A DNA stretch of 64,000 nt from Xanthobacteraceae bacterium. Lineage in GTDB: Bacteria > Pseudomonadota > Alphaproteobacteria > Rhizobiales > Xanthobacteraceae. Of the stretch, positions 22,349 through 31,016 are shown piece by piece (position 1 is the first letter of the stretch; the number at the start of each line of letters is the position of its first letter). Location of the stretch: NCBI GenBank assembly GCA_029239875.1, contig JARBUD010000019.1, positions 1 through 64,000 on the forward strand. Reading direction: 5' to 3'. The position numbers were made by a program, and so were the translations under genes. Below the pieces are notes generated by a model. It was not told the origin of the DNA. It searched no databases and worked only from the letters and a program-made list of their open reading frames with translations.

Positions 22349-24457
22349 ATGCGGTCGCAGGAAGCGATCCCCAGCATCAACTCAGCCGCCCTGTCACGCC
22401 TTCTTGCCGTCTTCGCAGCCCTGCTGTTCTCGGTGGCGTACTTCGCTATCTCGCTGAGGTTCAAAGGCCCAGGCTATCTGGCCGATGAAGTCGGATATCT
22501 GCTGAACGCCGCAGCGCTCACGGGCGACCGGATCGACGGGGCCAGCTCCTATCATTTCGGCTATTCGCTCCTGATCGCCCCCGCCTTCCTCGTCTCGGAC
22601 AATCCCAAGATCATCTGGCCGGTCGTGCAGGCCCTCAATGCGGCGATGTTTGGGGCAAGCCTTGTCGCTCTTTATGCGGTCGGCGAGCGACTGGCCCCCG
22701 AAGCCTCGACGATCCGGCGGCTGGGCGCCCTGATCGTGTGCGCCCTCTCTCCCATCCCGCTCGTGATGGCCGGATATGCCTTCGCAACGCCGGCGTTCGT
22801 GCTGGTCTATATCCTCTCCGTGCTGGCGCTTCTTGAGGCCGCCGAAAACAAGGGCGCATTGCTGGCTCACGGCGTGCTGGTCGGCTTTCTGTTCTGGGTC
22901 CACCCTGTCGGTGCCGGCGTGATCGTTGCCTCGCTGGCCGCTATCGTACTGGTGGCGATCCGCAGCCGGACATGGGTTGTTCCGTTCTGCGCCGCAGCGA
23001 TCGAAATCACCGCCGTTGCGCTCTACCGTCTCGTTCTGTCCCCGGCTCTCGTGCAATGGATGACGCCGGCCGGATTCCAGCCTCAGCTCCACTATGAGAG
23101 CTTCGACCTCGCGAACGTCACCCCCTATGTAGTTTGGGAGGCGGTTATCCGAGGCATTGGCCAGTTGAGCTACGTCGCTATCGGAACGCTCGGCTTCGCC
23201 GTGTTGGGCTTCGCCGCCTCGCTCTATGCCGTCTTCAAAGCTCCTCGCCCCGCCAATCGGGCGGCGTGCGCCTACATGACCCTGTCACTCCTAGGTGTGG
23301 TAGGCATCGGCGCCCTGATGTTTGCGGCCACCCCCGCGACGACGCGACCTGATCATTGGATGTACGGGCGCTATGCCGACGGCGCGGTGCTGCCGCTGCT
23401 CATGCTTGGCCTCCTGACGACCGGCTATCGGAGGTGGGCGCCTCTCTGCATCCTGATCCCGGCAGCGTTCGTTGCTCTGGTTTACATCACTCCCGGCACG
23501 TCCGACCTTGCCCTCAGCCGCAGCGGCCTCTGGCCGGGCCTGAACCTCGTCAATCTCGTGTCGTTCTGGCCCGCGACCCTACCGGACGGGACGACATTGG
23601 CCGCCGCGATCCTGTTGGGCGGCGTCATTGCGGCACTCGCCGTCATGCTTCCCCGATGGGCAGCCACAGCCGTCATTCTCAGCGCCTTTGGCCTCTGTGC
23701 TTACACCCAGTTAGCGTGGCACCACCGTGTGCTGACCATCGTCAGCAAACCGTCTGACCTGCCAGAGGTCGTTCGCCGGTCATGGCCGAGCGGTTCGTGC
23801 ATCGGCCTGGACCCGGATCTGCCGGAGAACGAAGCGTGGAGGGTGAACCTCTACAAGTTCCACCTGCACGACTATGACATCCGGCGCATGACGCTCGACG
23901 ATTGGCAAGCCCGCTGCAATGGGCCGTTCATCTCGTCCGACTTCACCGATGTCAGGGCAGGAACAAAGGTAGCAACCAGAGAGACGAACAGCGGACTACT
24001 TCTCTTGTCGGTGTTCGACCGCCCCATCACAGCGCCCGCCGACATCGAGGGACTCTACCCGCCCGGCAGCGCCTGCCTGACTTCTGCCAAGTGCTTCGTC
24101 CGCGACGTCGACGAGATAGTCCGGCGGCAGCACACACAGGTCGGACGCTTTGATGGAGGCGTAATTCGGACCACCGGAACGCCCGGCTATCTCGTCTTCG
24201 GCCCCGGCCTACCATTCGAGGCCGGCCGCTACACGATTTCGCTGGACGCCGACATAGCGGCGGCCGGCAAGAGCTACATCGACGTGATCGACGGAACGAC
24301 CGAGATCAAGACGATTGCACATTTTGATCTGGACGGCAGCGCGACGACCTTCGAGTTCGATCTATCGGAGCCGGTGAAGTCGTTGCAGGTACGGATTTTC
24401 GTCGATGGCGGGGCGACCATGGGCGTCCGCGGGTACACCTTGTCGTCGAACGATTAG
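22349..24457 (+). CDS. Multi-spanning GT-C type glycosyltransferase candidate, 702 aa
   Basis: The first 480 residues contain about ten to twelve hydrophobic segments (for example AVFAALLFSVAYFAISL, LGALIVCALSPIPLVMAGYAF, GVIAALAVMLPRWAAT). Between the first two lies the acidic loop GPGYLADEVGYLLNAAAL, like the Asp-Glu motif of polyprenol-dependent GT-C transferases. The last 220 residues are extracytoplasmic and beta-rich, with ITSDAD-type strands near EAGRYTISLDADIAAAGKS and CxxAKC in ACLTSAKCFV. It probably adds sugars from lipid carriers to surface material. It stands alone next to the att site with weak translation signals, so it may be horizontally acquired. Confidence 0.7.
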   Translation: MRSQEAIPSINSAALSRLLAVFAALLFSVAYFAISLRFKGPGYLADEVGYLLNAAALTGDRIDGASSYHFGYSLLIAPAFLVSDNPKIIWPVVQALNAAMFGASLVALYAVGERLAPEASTIRRLGALIVCALSPIPLVMAGYAFATPAFVLVYILSVLALLEAAENKGALLAHGVLVGFLFWVHPVGAGVIVASLAAIVLVAIRSRTWVVPFCAAAIEITAVALYRLVLSPALVQWMTPAGFQPQLHYESFDLANVTPYVVWEAVIRGIGQLSYVAIGTLGFAVLGFAASLYAVFKAPRPANRAACAYMTLSLLGVVGIGALMFAATPATTRPDHWMYGRYADGAVLPLLMLGLLTTGYRRWAPLCILIPAAFVALVYITPGTSDLALSRSGLWPGLNLVNLVSFWPATLPDGTTLAAAILLGGVIAALAVMLPRWAATAVILSAFGLCAYTQLAWHHRVLTIVSKPSDLPEVVRRSWPSGSCIGLDPDLPENEAWRVNLYKFHLHDYDIRRMTLDDWQARCNGPFISSDFTDVRAGTKVATRETNSGLLLLSVFDRPITAPADIEGLYPPGSACLTSAKCFVRDVDEIVRRQHTQVGRFDGGVIRTTGTPGYLVFGPGLPFEAGRYTISLDADIAAAGKSYIDVIDGTTEIKTIAHFDLDGSATTFEFDLSEPVKSLQVRIFVDGGATMGVRGYTLSSND

Positions 24458-24579
24458 CGTCATCTGCCCCGACGCGGCCGGCCCCGGAGACGGGGGCCGC
24501 CGGCGCGACTCCTGCACAACGTGACGCAGCGTCTGGACGTGCGCACGCGCCGGCCCCACATAGGGTCGATGATGCGATC

Positions 24580-25497
24580 ATGGCCGCGCGCGTGAGTACC
24601 CTGCCGGCAACCGCCTTCCTTCCGCTGCCCGTTCCGCTCACCCTTGGCGGACAGCCGCGCCGCGTCGGCGTCGAGGTCGAGTTCACCCGGCTGTCCGAAC
24701 GGCGGGCGGCGGAGATCCTCATGCGCGAGGCCGGCGGCACGCTGCGCGAGGAGGACCCGCACGCCTTCCACGTCGTCGGCTCGCGGCTCGGCGATCTGTG
24801 CGTGGAGCTCGACATGCGCCACGCCCACCCTCATCGCGACGGCCATCCCATGCCGCGGCTGCGCCCGCATGCCCGCCTCATCGGCGCGGCTCTGCGCCCC
24901 TTCGTGCCGCGCGAAATGGTGACCGGGCCGATCCTGCCGGCCGATCTCCGGCAAATCGACGCTCTCGTCCATGCCCTGCGCGAGGAAGGCGCCGGCGGCG
25001 ACGGCGCCACCGTCCTCGGCTCGCTGGGACTGCATTTCAACATCGTCCCGGCCTCGCTGGAGCCGGCGGCGCTGCTCGCGGTGCTGCGGGCCTTCCTGGT
25101 GTCGGAGCCGCGCCTGAGGGCGCAGGGCCAGGCCGGCCTCTCGCGGCTGCACGCGCCGCCGCCCTATCCGCAGGACTATGTGGATAAGGTGCTCGGTCCC
25201 GGCTATCGGCCGGATCTGGAGGCGCTGTGCGACGATTATGTCGGCGCCAACCCGACGCGCCAGCGTTCGCTGGACCTGCTGCCGCTGTTCCTTGAGCTGT
25301 TTCCCGAGCGCGTCGCGCCGCGCATCAGCGGCAAGGTGAAGCCGCGCGCGGTCCTGCACTACCGGCTGCCGGTGGCACGCGTCGGCCGGCCCGGCTGGAG
25401 CCTCGCGGAAGACTGGAATCGCTGGGTCGAGGTGGAAAGGCTCGCGGCCGATCCTTCACGGCTGACGGCGGCGGTCGCCCGCCGCGCTCCTGTCTAG
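24580..25497 (+). CDS. Amidoligase family protein (COOH-NH2 ligase), 305 aa
   Basis: The fold marker RVGVEVEF near residue 30 and the later GDLCVELDMRHAH, GSLGLHFNIVP and PRAVLHYRLPV strands match the amidoligase branch of the glutamine-synthetase/GCS superfamily. Such enzymes join carboxyl groups to amines with ATP, often on peptides or cell-wall material. Family relatives are commonly paired with a glutaminase-like amidotransferase or a gamma-glutamyl cyclotransferase, which is not seen here. It converges with the ferritin-like gene and overlaps it by four bases. Substrate unknown. Confidence 0.8.
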   Translation: MAARVSTLPATAFLPLPVPLTLGGQPRRVGVEVEFTRLSERRAAEILMREAGGTLREEDPHAFHVVGSRLGDLCVELDMRHAHPHRDGHPMPRLRPHARLIGAALRPFVPREMVTGPILPADLRQIDALVHALREEGAGGDGATVLGSLGLHFNIVPASLEPAALLAVLRAFLVSEPRLRAQGQAGLSRLHAPPPYPQDYVDKVLGPGYRPDLEALCDDYVGANPTRQRSLDLLPLFLELFPERVAPRISGKVKPRAVLHYRLPVARVGRPGWSLAEDWNRWVEVERLAADPSRLTAAVARRAPV

Positions 25498-26039
25498 CCG
25501 GCCAGCGCGACGCCGGACGGCCGGTCGTCGGTGCGTCCGCGGGCACGGGCGTTCAGCCGCTGCTCGGCGAGCGCGCAGAGCGCATCCGCCGCGCGCTGGC
25601 GCGCCACCAGACTGGCGTGCAGCAGCCGGGCGCATTCCGGCCGGCCGAGCTGGCGCAGCCAGGCGGTCGTCGTCATGTAGCGGGCGGCGCTGTAGGTCGC
25701 GACCGCCTGCATCGCGGCGGCGATGGCGGCGTCGAGCACGTGGGACCCGTCGATCTCGTCGTTCAGTTCCTCGGCGCTGATGAAAATGCCGTCGATCGCC
25801 GGGCACTCGATGGAGCGCGGCGCCGCGTCATGGAGGTGGAACACCTCCTCGAGCCGCGCCAGGTGATCCTCGCTCGCCATTTTCGCCCGTTCGAGCTCCC
25901 GGCGCAGCAGCGGATCGGAGACCTTGGCGGCCAGCAACGGCAGGGCCTTGGCGATGCGCCGCTCGGTGTAGAGCAGCTCGCCGAGGCTCTGTCGGAGGAG
26001 GTCGTCGAGCGACTTGATGTCCTTTGAGAACAGTCCCAC
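25494..26039 (-). CDS. DUF892 ferritin-like protein, YciF family, 181 aa
   Basis: The start is a GTG at 26039 with GGGAGG about nine bases upstream. The protein opens MGLFSKDIKSLDDLLRQSLGELLYTERRIAKALPLL, the characteristic DUF892 start with the Glu ligand region YTE. Further helices contain ASEDHLARLEEVF and EIDGSHVLDAAIAAAMQAVATYSAARY, giving Glu/Asp and His candidates for a di-iron centre. Family members are linked with stress. A more upstream start is possible, but the signals favour this one. It converges with the amidoligase. Confidence 0.82.
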   Translation of the reverse strand: MGLFSKDIKSLDDLLRQSLGELLYTERRIAKALPLLAAKVSDPLLRRELERAKMASEDHLARLEEVFHLHDAAPRSIECPAIDGIFISAEELNDEIDGSHVLDAAIAAAMQAVATYSAARYMTTTAWLRQLGRPECARLLHASLVARQRAADALCALAEQRLNARARGRTDDRPSGVALAG

Positions 26040-26244
26040 CGCGTTTTCCTCCCACGTTCCGCCGAATTTTGCTGATGGACCGGCACTGCCAGTCAGCGCA
26101 CCAACGCCCGCCGGGAACGGCGGTTCCAGAGAATCAGCAAGATTTGGGCCGCGAATGGCACGCGCCGGTAACAGGCCCCGGAACCACGCTCCCGATGCGG
26201 GCATTCAACGCGGAAACAAGGCGACGCGATATCGGGATCAACCC

Positions 26245-26877
26245 TCACACGGGGCCGAAGGTGCCGTCCTCACGCAGCCGCTCCAGCACCCCCGTCGCCA
26301 CCGCGAAATAGGCGCCGTGCAGCACCAGACGGCCATTCTCGACCCGCTCCCGGATCCAGGGGAAGGTTTCGAGATTGCGCAGGGAGAGCTTGACGCACTG
26401 GTGCTCAAGAATGGTGCGCTGTTCGGCCGGATCGCTGCTCAGATTGAGGGCGATGTCGCGCGCAGGCCGGGCGATGCGGATCCAGTCGGGCAGGAAGTCC
26501 TGCGCCTGCGCCGGGGCGCCGTCGATCAGCGCGCCGGCGCCGCCGCACAGCGCGTGGCCGAGCACCATGATCTCCCGCACCTCCAGAACCTTCACGGCGA
26601 ACTCGATCGCCGCGCTGGTGCCGTGGTGGTCGTGCTCCGGCTCGCCATCGGCAGCGGGAGGCGTGTAGGGCGGCACGAGGTTGGCGACGTTGCGCACCAC
26701 GAACAATTCGCCGGGGCCGGCGTCGAAGATCATGGTCGGGTCGACGCGGCTGTCCGAGCAGGCGATCACCAGCGTCTGCGGCTTCTGCCCGCGGGCGGCG
26801 AGCCGCTCGAACAGCGCCTTGCGCTCGGGCCAAGAGGTGGCACGAAACCGGCGATAGCCGTCGAGCAATTTGTCCAT
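26245..26877 (-). CDS. can: Beta-type carbonic anhydrase, 210 aa
   Basis: The enzyme interconverts CO2 and bicarbonate in the cytoplasm. The zinc-binding motifs are present: CSDSRVDP near residues 40-47 (Cys, Asp-Arg pair) and HALCGGAGAL near residues 107-116 (His, Cys). The segment FVVRNVANLVPPY is also typical. The length of 210 residues is normal. It is divergent from the MBL hydrolase gene, with 119 bases between the starts. Confidence 0.92.
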   Translation of the reverse strand: MDKLLDGYRRFRATSWPERKALFERLAARGQKPQTLVIACSDSRVDPTMIFDAGPGELFVVRNVANLVPPYTPPAADGEPEHDHHGTSAAIEFAVKVLEVREIMVLGHALCGGAGALIDGAPAQAQDFLPDWIRIARPARDIALNLSSDPAEQRTILEHQCVKLSLRNLETFPWIRERVENGRLVLHGAYFAVATGVLERLREDGTFGPV

Positions 26878-26996
26878 TGATCACCCTTGCGATAGGCAGG
26901 CCGCGCAGTAGCTGAATAGCGATGCCGCGCGCGGTGCGCAATTCGGTCGTGCCCGACCGGGACGCACGCGACGGCATGCCCAAAGGGAAGGCAGGC

Positions 26997-27908
26997 ATGG
27001 CAGAGGACATCCCCTTCGACCGGCGCTTCGACGCCGTGCCCGGCGTTGTCGAGGAAGTGGCGCCCGGCGTGCGCCGCGTGCTGGCGCCCAATCCCGGCCC
27101 GTTCACCTTCACCGGCACCTGCAGCTACATCGTCGGCCGCGGCGAGGTGGCGATCATCGATCCCGGCCCGGACGATGCGTCCCACGTCTCCGCCCTGCTC
27201 GCCGCCGTCCACGGCGAGAAGGTGACGCACATCTTCCTCACCCACACCCATCGCGACCACAGCGGCGCACTCGACGCGCTGAAGCAGGCTACCGGCGCCC
27301 CGGCCTATGCCGAGGGCCCGCACCGGCCGGCGCGCGAGCTGCATGCCGGCGAGGTCAACACGCTGGACGCCGCCGGCGACCGCTCCTTCCTGCCGGACGT
27401 CGCCCTGGCCGACGGCGCGCGGGTGGAGGGCGCGGGCTGGACCATCGACGCCCTCGCCACCCCCGGCCACGCCGCCAACCACATGGCCTACATCCTCGAA
27501 GGCCAGGGCCTCATCTTCGTCGGCGACCATGTGATGGGATGGTCGACCACCATCGTGGCGCCGCCGGACGGCTCGATGAGCGACTACATGGATTCGCTGC
27601 GCCGGCTGGGCGAGCGGCCGGAGCAGCTCTACCTGCCCGGCCATGGGGGCGCGATCCGGCAGGGGCCGGCCTTCGTCGAGCGCTATGTGCGCCACCGGCT
27701 GGCACGCGAGACCGCCATAATGCGGGCGCTGGAGCGCGGGCCGCTGGCGATCCCTGAGATCGTGCGGGCGATCTATATCGGCCTCGACCCGCGCCTCGCC
27801 GATGCGGCGGGCCTGTCGACCCTGGCGCATCTGGAGGACCTTGTCGGGCGCGGCGACGTGCTCACCGAAGGGCCGGCGGCGATCGAGGGCGTCTATCGCC
27901 TCCCCTGA
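26997..27908 (+). CDS. MBL-fold metallohydrolase, LACTB2-like, 303 aa
   Basis: The start MAEDIPFDRRFDAVPG has GGAAGG upstream; the longer frame begins with a GC-rich leader. The metallo-beta-lactamase signature THTHRDHSGAL lies near residue 80, with further ligands in ATPGHAANH (His) and VGDHVMGW (Asp). The last 75 residues form a winged-helix-like end: RHRLARETAIMRALERGPLAIPEIVRAIY, as in LACTB2-type proteins. Relatives cut RNA or hydrolyse thioesters and glutathione adducts. The exact substrate is not given by the sequence. Confidence 0.88.
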   Translation: MAEDIPFDRRFDAVPGVVEEVAPGVRRVLAPNPGPFTFTGTCSYIVGRGEVAIIDPGPDDASHVSALLAAVHGEKVTHIFLTHTHRDHSGALDALKQATGAPAYAEGPHRPARELHAGEVNTLDAAGDRSFLPDVALADGARVEGAGWTIDALATPGHAANHMAYILEGQGLIFVGDHVMGWSTTIVAPPDGSMSDYMDSLRRLGERPEQLYLPGHGGAIRQGPAFVERYVRHRLARETAIMRALERGPLAIPEIVRAIYIGLDPRLADAAGLSTLAHLEDLVGRGDVLTEGPAAIEGVYRLP

Positions 27909-27912
27909 ACGC

Positions 27913-28698
27913 CTACTGCCGGCGCGGGCGGCCCTGCTGGTCGGCGAGCTCGTCGAAGAGCTGGTCGATGCGGCGGGCGTTCGAGCCGAAGTCGCGGTTG
28001 CCGCTGCGTGCAACCGAGCGCATGTCGACGGTGGAGCCGGTCGGCGTGCGCCGCACCCGGATCACCACGTCGTCGCGCAGGCCGAAGGGCAGGCTGCGCG
28101 CCACCGCCTCGATCCGCCCGTCGCGATTACCGCGCGGCGGCACGGAATCGACGACGAGCCATTTGTGGCGCGTCACCATGTTCGTCAGCACGCGGAAGAT
28201 CTCGTCCGGCGGCGCGTCGAAGCTGATCGGCTTGATGCCGGGATAGATGTCGAGCTGGTCGTCGGCGAGCTTGCCGCCGGGATAGGCGAGGCCGGTGGAG
28301 GCCCGCGAGCGCACCGTGCCCAGCGTGACGAATTCCGGCGGGTCCTCTGTGTCGGTGGTCACGTCCGGCAGGCTCTTGAGGCCGACGGCGAGCGCGGCCA
28401 GCGTCGCGGTCGGGGTGATCAGCAGCAGCGCCAGCGCGGCGGCGCCGATCACCCGGCCGAGCCCCTTCAGCCCCTCGTTCCAGATGACGACGAAGCCGGC
28501 GAAGGCGAGCAACAGCGCCAGCACCGCCACCCCGACGCCGGCCAGCACGGTGTAGGCGGCGCTGCGGAAATCCAGCGTCTCCGTGGCGTAGAGCATCGCG
28601 CCGATCAAGGTCACGGGAAAGGCGAAGATCGCCGTGCGCAGGCTCCAGACCGCGAGCCGCGACATGCGCTCCTCGATGTAGAGGCGGCGGCGGATCAT
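27913..28698 (-). CDS. DUF1499 membrane protein, 261 aa
   Basis: Three hydrophobic segments lie in the first 110 residues (TAIFAFPVTLIGAMLYA, VGVAVLALLLAFAGFVVIW, VIGAAALALLLITPTATLAAL). The DUF1499 domain follows from about residue 150 with PISFDAPPDEIFRVLTNMVTRHKWLVVDS and DVVIRVRRTPTGSTVDMRSVARSG. The C-terminus carries the DFGSNARRIDQLFDEL end typical of the family. Function is unknown in the family. It overlaps the HAD gene by four bases, so the two are probably cotranscribed. Confidence 0.86.
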   Translation of the reverse strand: MIRRRLYIEERMSRLAVWSLRTAIFAFPVTLIGAMLYATETLDFRSAAYTVLAGVGVAVLALLLAFAGFVVIWNEGLKGLGRVIGAAALALLLITPTATLAALAVGLKSLPDVTTDTEDPPEFVTLGTVRSRASTGLAYPGGKLADDQLDIYPGIKPISFDAPPDEIFRVLTNMVTRHKWLVVDSVPPRGNRDGRIEAVARSLPFGLRDDVVIRVRRTPTGSTVDMRSVARSGNRDFGSNARRIDQLFDELADQQGRPRRQ

Positions 28699-29423
28699 CG
28701 GGCGGCCTCCGCCGGCGCGGCCGCGCCGAGGATGATCTCGGCGAGGTCCTCCACCGTATCGACCACGAGGTCGGCCTCATGGGCGAAGTCGTCCACCGGG
28801 CCGGGGCCGCAGCGCACCAGCACCGCGATGGCGCCGGCATTGCGGGCGGTGTGCAGATCGTGGCGGGTGTCGCCCACGAGGGCGATCTCGCCCGCCGGCA
28901 ACCCGGTGAGGCGGCTGAACGCCTCGATCATGCCGGGGGCCGGCTTGGAGCCGTAACCGGAATCATAGCCGTAGATGGCGCTGAGCAGACCGTCGAGGCC
29001 GAGCTGCGTCGCCTGCAGCCGCGCATTGGGCTCGGCGTCGTTGGTGGCGATGCCGAGCGGCAGGCCGAGCGCGTGCAGCCGGCCGAGCGTCTGCGCGGGA
29101 CTGCCGATGGGCGTGAGGAAACGCCCGCCCTCCTCGCGGAACAGCCGGTCGATGTCGTGGAAGAAGTCCATCGTCGCCGGCACGTCGAGGATCTGCGCCC
29201 AGAGCGGCCCATATTGTCGCGAGGAACCGGCGATCAGCGGCGAGCTCTGCAGGAAGCGATCTTCCGCCGGCAGAAAGTGGCTCGCTTCGTAAAGCTGGGT
29301 CAGCGCGGCTTCGTCGGCACCGGCCAGACGCCGCATCACGGCACCTGCGGCGGGTCCCCAGGTACGGTCGAAATCGACCAGAGTACCGTCCTTATCGAAC
29401 AGAATGGCGCGTGGCGCGTTCAC
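28695..29423 (-). CDS. HAD hydrolase, phosphoglycolate phosphatase-like, 242 aa
   Basis: I start at the GTG at 29423 (VNAPRAILFDKDGTLVDF). This places the catalytic FDKDGTL at residues 8-14; the longer frame overlaps the divergent gene's start region. Motif II is near GIATNDAEPNAR (the Thr in ATN), and motifs III and IV are in GSKPAPGMIEAF and ALVGDTRHDLHTAR. The cap lies between residues 15 and 90, as in Gph-like enzymes. It removes phosphate from a small metabolite, possibly 2-phosphoglycolate. Confidence 0.85.
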   Translation of the reverse strand: MNAPRAILFDKDGTLVDFDRTWGPAAGAVMRRLAGADEAALTQLYEASHFLPAEDRFLQSSPLIAGSSRQYGPLWAQILDVPATMDFFHDIDRLFREEGGRFLTPIGSPAQTLGRLHALGLPLGIATNDAEPNARLQATQLGLDGLLSAIYGYDSGYGSKPAPGMIEAFSRLTGLPAGEIALVGDTRHDLHTARNAGAIAVLVRCGPGPVDDFAHEADLVVDTVEDLAEIILGAAAPAEAAR

Positions 29424-29482
29424 TATCGGTCCAAACCCGCGATCCAAAGCCCGGTCACGCCGGCATGAGGAGGCCTGATAGC

Positions 29483-30928
29483 ATGGATTTCCGAAGCCTC
29501 CCATTCCCCCGCTTCCCATTCCCCCGCCGCGTCGCGCCGGTCCTGGCGGTCGGGCTGCTGCTCGCCGGCACGTCCTCGCTCGCCGCCGACGATCTCACCC
29601 GTTCGATCGACCGCGCCGGCACCGCCATCAACCGTCAGCTCGGCGACTTTTTCGGCGTCACGCCGGAGCGGCCGGCCAAGCGCCGCCCGGCTACGAAGAG
29701 CACCGCGACGGCGAAGCCGGTCGACGGCAAGGTGCCGCTGCCGCCCTCGCGCCCCGGCGACGCCGACCAGCAGGCGGCGCTGGCGCCGGCACCCGAAGGA
29801 ACGAAGGCTCCTATTCCCGAGGCGAAGCCCGACGTCGTCAAATCCGACCTCGGCGCGCCGGACGTCGTGAAACCGGACGTCACCAAACCGGACATGAAAG
29901 CCGCCTCCGATCCCGGCGAGGCGAAGCCGGACAAGCCCGCCCCCTCGGGCGAGCCCGCGAAGGCCTCTGTGGACCCCGGTGAGGCCAAGCCGGACGCGCC
30001 CGCTCCCGCTCCCGAACGTGCGGCCGCCTCCGACCCCGGCCAGGCCAAGCCCGATGCGCCCGCTCCCTCCGGTGAGCGCGTGGCGGCCGCGCCTCCGCCA
30101 GCAGCCCCCGAGCCGCCGGCCGCAGCGAGTGCTCCCCTGCCCCCGCCCGCGCCGGAACGGCTCGCCGCCCTGCCTCCGCCCGCCGCCGGGCCGGCGGCCG
30201 AGCCGGCCCAGACCGCCCGGGCGACCCCCGTCCCCACGATCTGCCCGGAACTGTCCAACGAGGATATCGGCGTGTTCACGCCCACGGAGGTGAAGACCAC
30301 CGAACCCGCCTGCACGCTCGATCGCGGCGTCGTGCTCTCGGCGGTGCGGATGAAGGACGGCCGCCTGGTGCAATTGCAGCCCGCCGCCGAGCTGCGCTGC
30401 GCGATGGCGGCCTCGGTCGCCCGCTGGCTGCGCGAGAAGGTCGAGCCGGCGGTCGCCACGCTCGGCTCGCCGCTGGACAAGGTGCTGGTCGCCGGCTCGC
30501 TGCAATGCCGGTCGCGCAACCATGTCGCCGGCGCCAAGATCAGCGAGCACGGGCGCGGCAATGCGCTGGACACCCGCGGCTACGAGCTGAAGGACGGGCG
30601 CCGCTTCGTCATCGGCCCGCCCACCAAGGGCGCGAACGAACACGCCATGCCGGTCGCCTTCCAGGACCAGCTCAAGGCGAGCGCCTGCGCCGACTTCACC
30701 ACCATCCTCGGTCCCGGCTCGGACGGCTATCACGAGCAGCACCTGCATGTTGACCGGGCCGAGCGCCGCTCGGGCGCGGTGCTCTGCCAGTGGGCCACCG
30801 CCCGCGCCGAGGCCGTGCCGCCCAGGCCGCCGGTGAAGCCCGCCGAGGCGAAAGCGGGTGAGCCCGCCGTCTCCGACGAGCCGCCGGAGGAGGGTGCGAC
30901 ATCGGATTCCGCGGGAAAGAGTCAATAG
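29483..30928 (+). CDS. Extensin-like family protein with Pro-rich repeats, 481 aa
   Basis: A signal peptide is visible (PRRVAPVLAVGLLLAGTSSLA). It is followed by a long Pro/Ala linker with three copies of a DPGEAKPD unit (first near residue 135, then SVDPGEAKPD and SDPGQAKPD). The C-terminal domain from about residue 255 is the extensin-like domain: LSNEDIGVFTPTEV, CTLDRGVVLSAV, GSLQCRSRNHVAGAKISEHGRGNALD, and YHEQHLHVD near the end. The SEHGRGNALD and HEQHLHVD motifs resemble zinc peptidases of the D-Ala-D-Ala carboxypeptidase fold. It is probably a periplasmic cell-wall enzyme. The divergent HAD gene starts 59 bases away. Confidence 0.85.
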   Translation: MDFRSLPFPRFPFPRRVAPVLAVGLLLAGTSSLAADDLTRSIDRAGTAINRQLGDFFGVTPERPAKRRPATKSTATAKPVDGKVPLPPSRPGDADQQAALAPAPEGTKAPIPEAKPDVVKSDLGAPDVVKPDVTKPDMKAASDPGEAKPDKPAPSGEPAKASVDPGEAKPDAPAPAPERAAASDPGQAKPDAPAPSGERVAAAPPPAAPEPPAAASAPLPPPAPERLAALPPPAAGPAAEPAQTARATPVPTICPELSNEDIGVFTPTEVKTTEPACTLDRGVVLSAVRMKDGRLVQLQPAAELRCAMAASVARWLREKVEPAVATLGSPLDKVLVAGSLQCRSRNHVAGAKISEHGRGNALDTRGYELKDGRRFVIGPPTKGANEHAMPVAFQDQLKASACADFTTILGPGSDGYHEQHLHVDRAERRSGAVLCQWATARAEAVPPRPPVKPAEAKAGEPAVSDEPPEEGATSDSAGKSQ

Positions 30929-30940
30929 AGTCCCGTTCAG

Positions 30941-30971
30941 ACCAACGGCGCGCTTCCGGCGCGCCGTTGGT
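30941..30971. terminator. Perfect 13-bp hairpin after the extensin-like gene
   Basis: ACCAACGGCGCGC (30941-30953) and GCGCGCCGTTGGT (30959-30971) pair fully over a 5-base loop, just after the stop at 30928. No T run follows, so it is an atypical terminator or a mRNA-stabilising structure between the two genes. Confidence 0.55.
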
Positions 30972-31016
30972 GGCTCTAGGCTGGCGGCCGGTTTTTCTCA
31001 CCGGCGGAGTTCGGCC

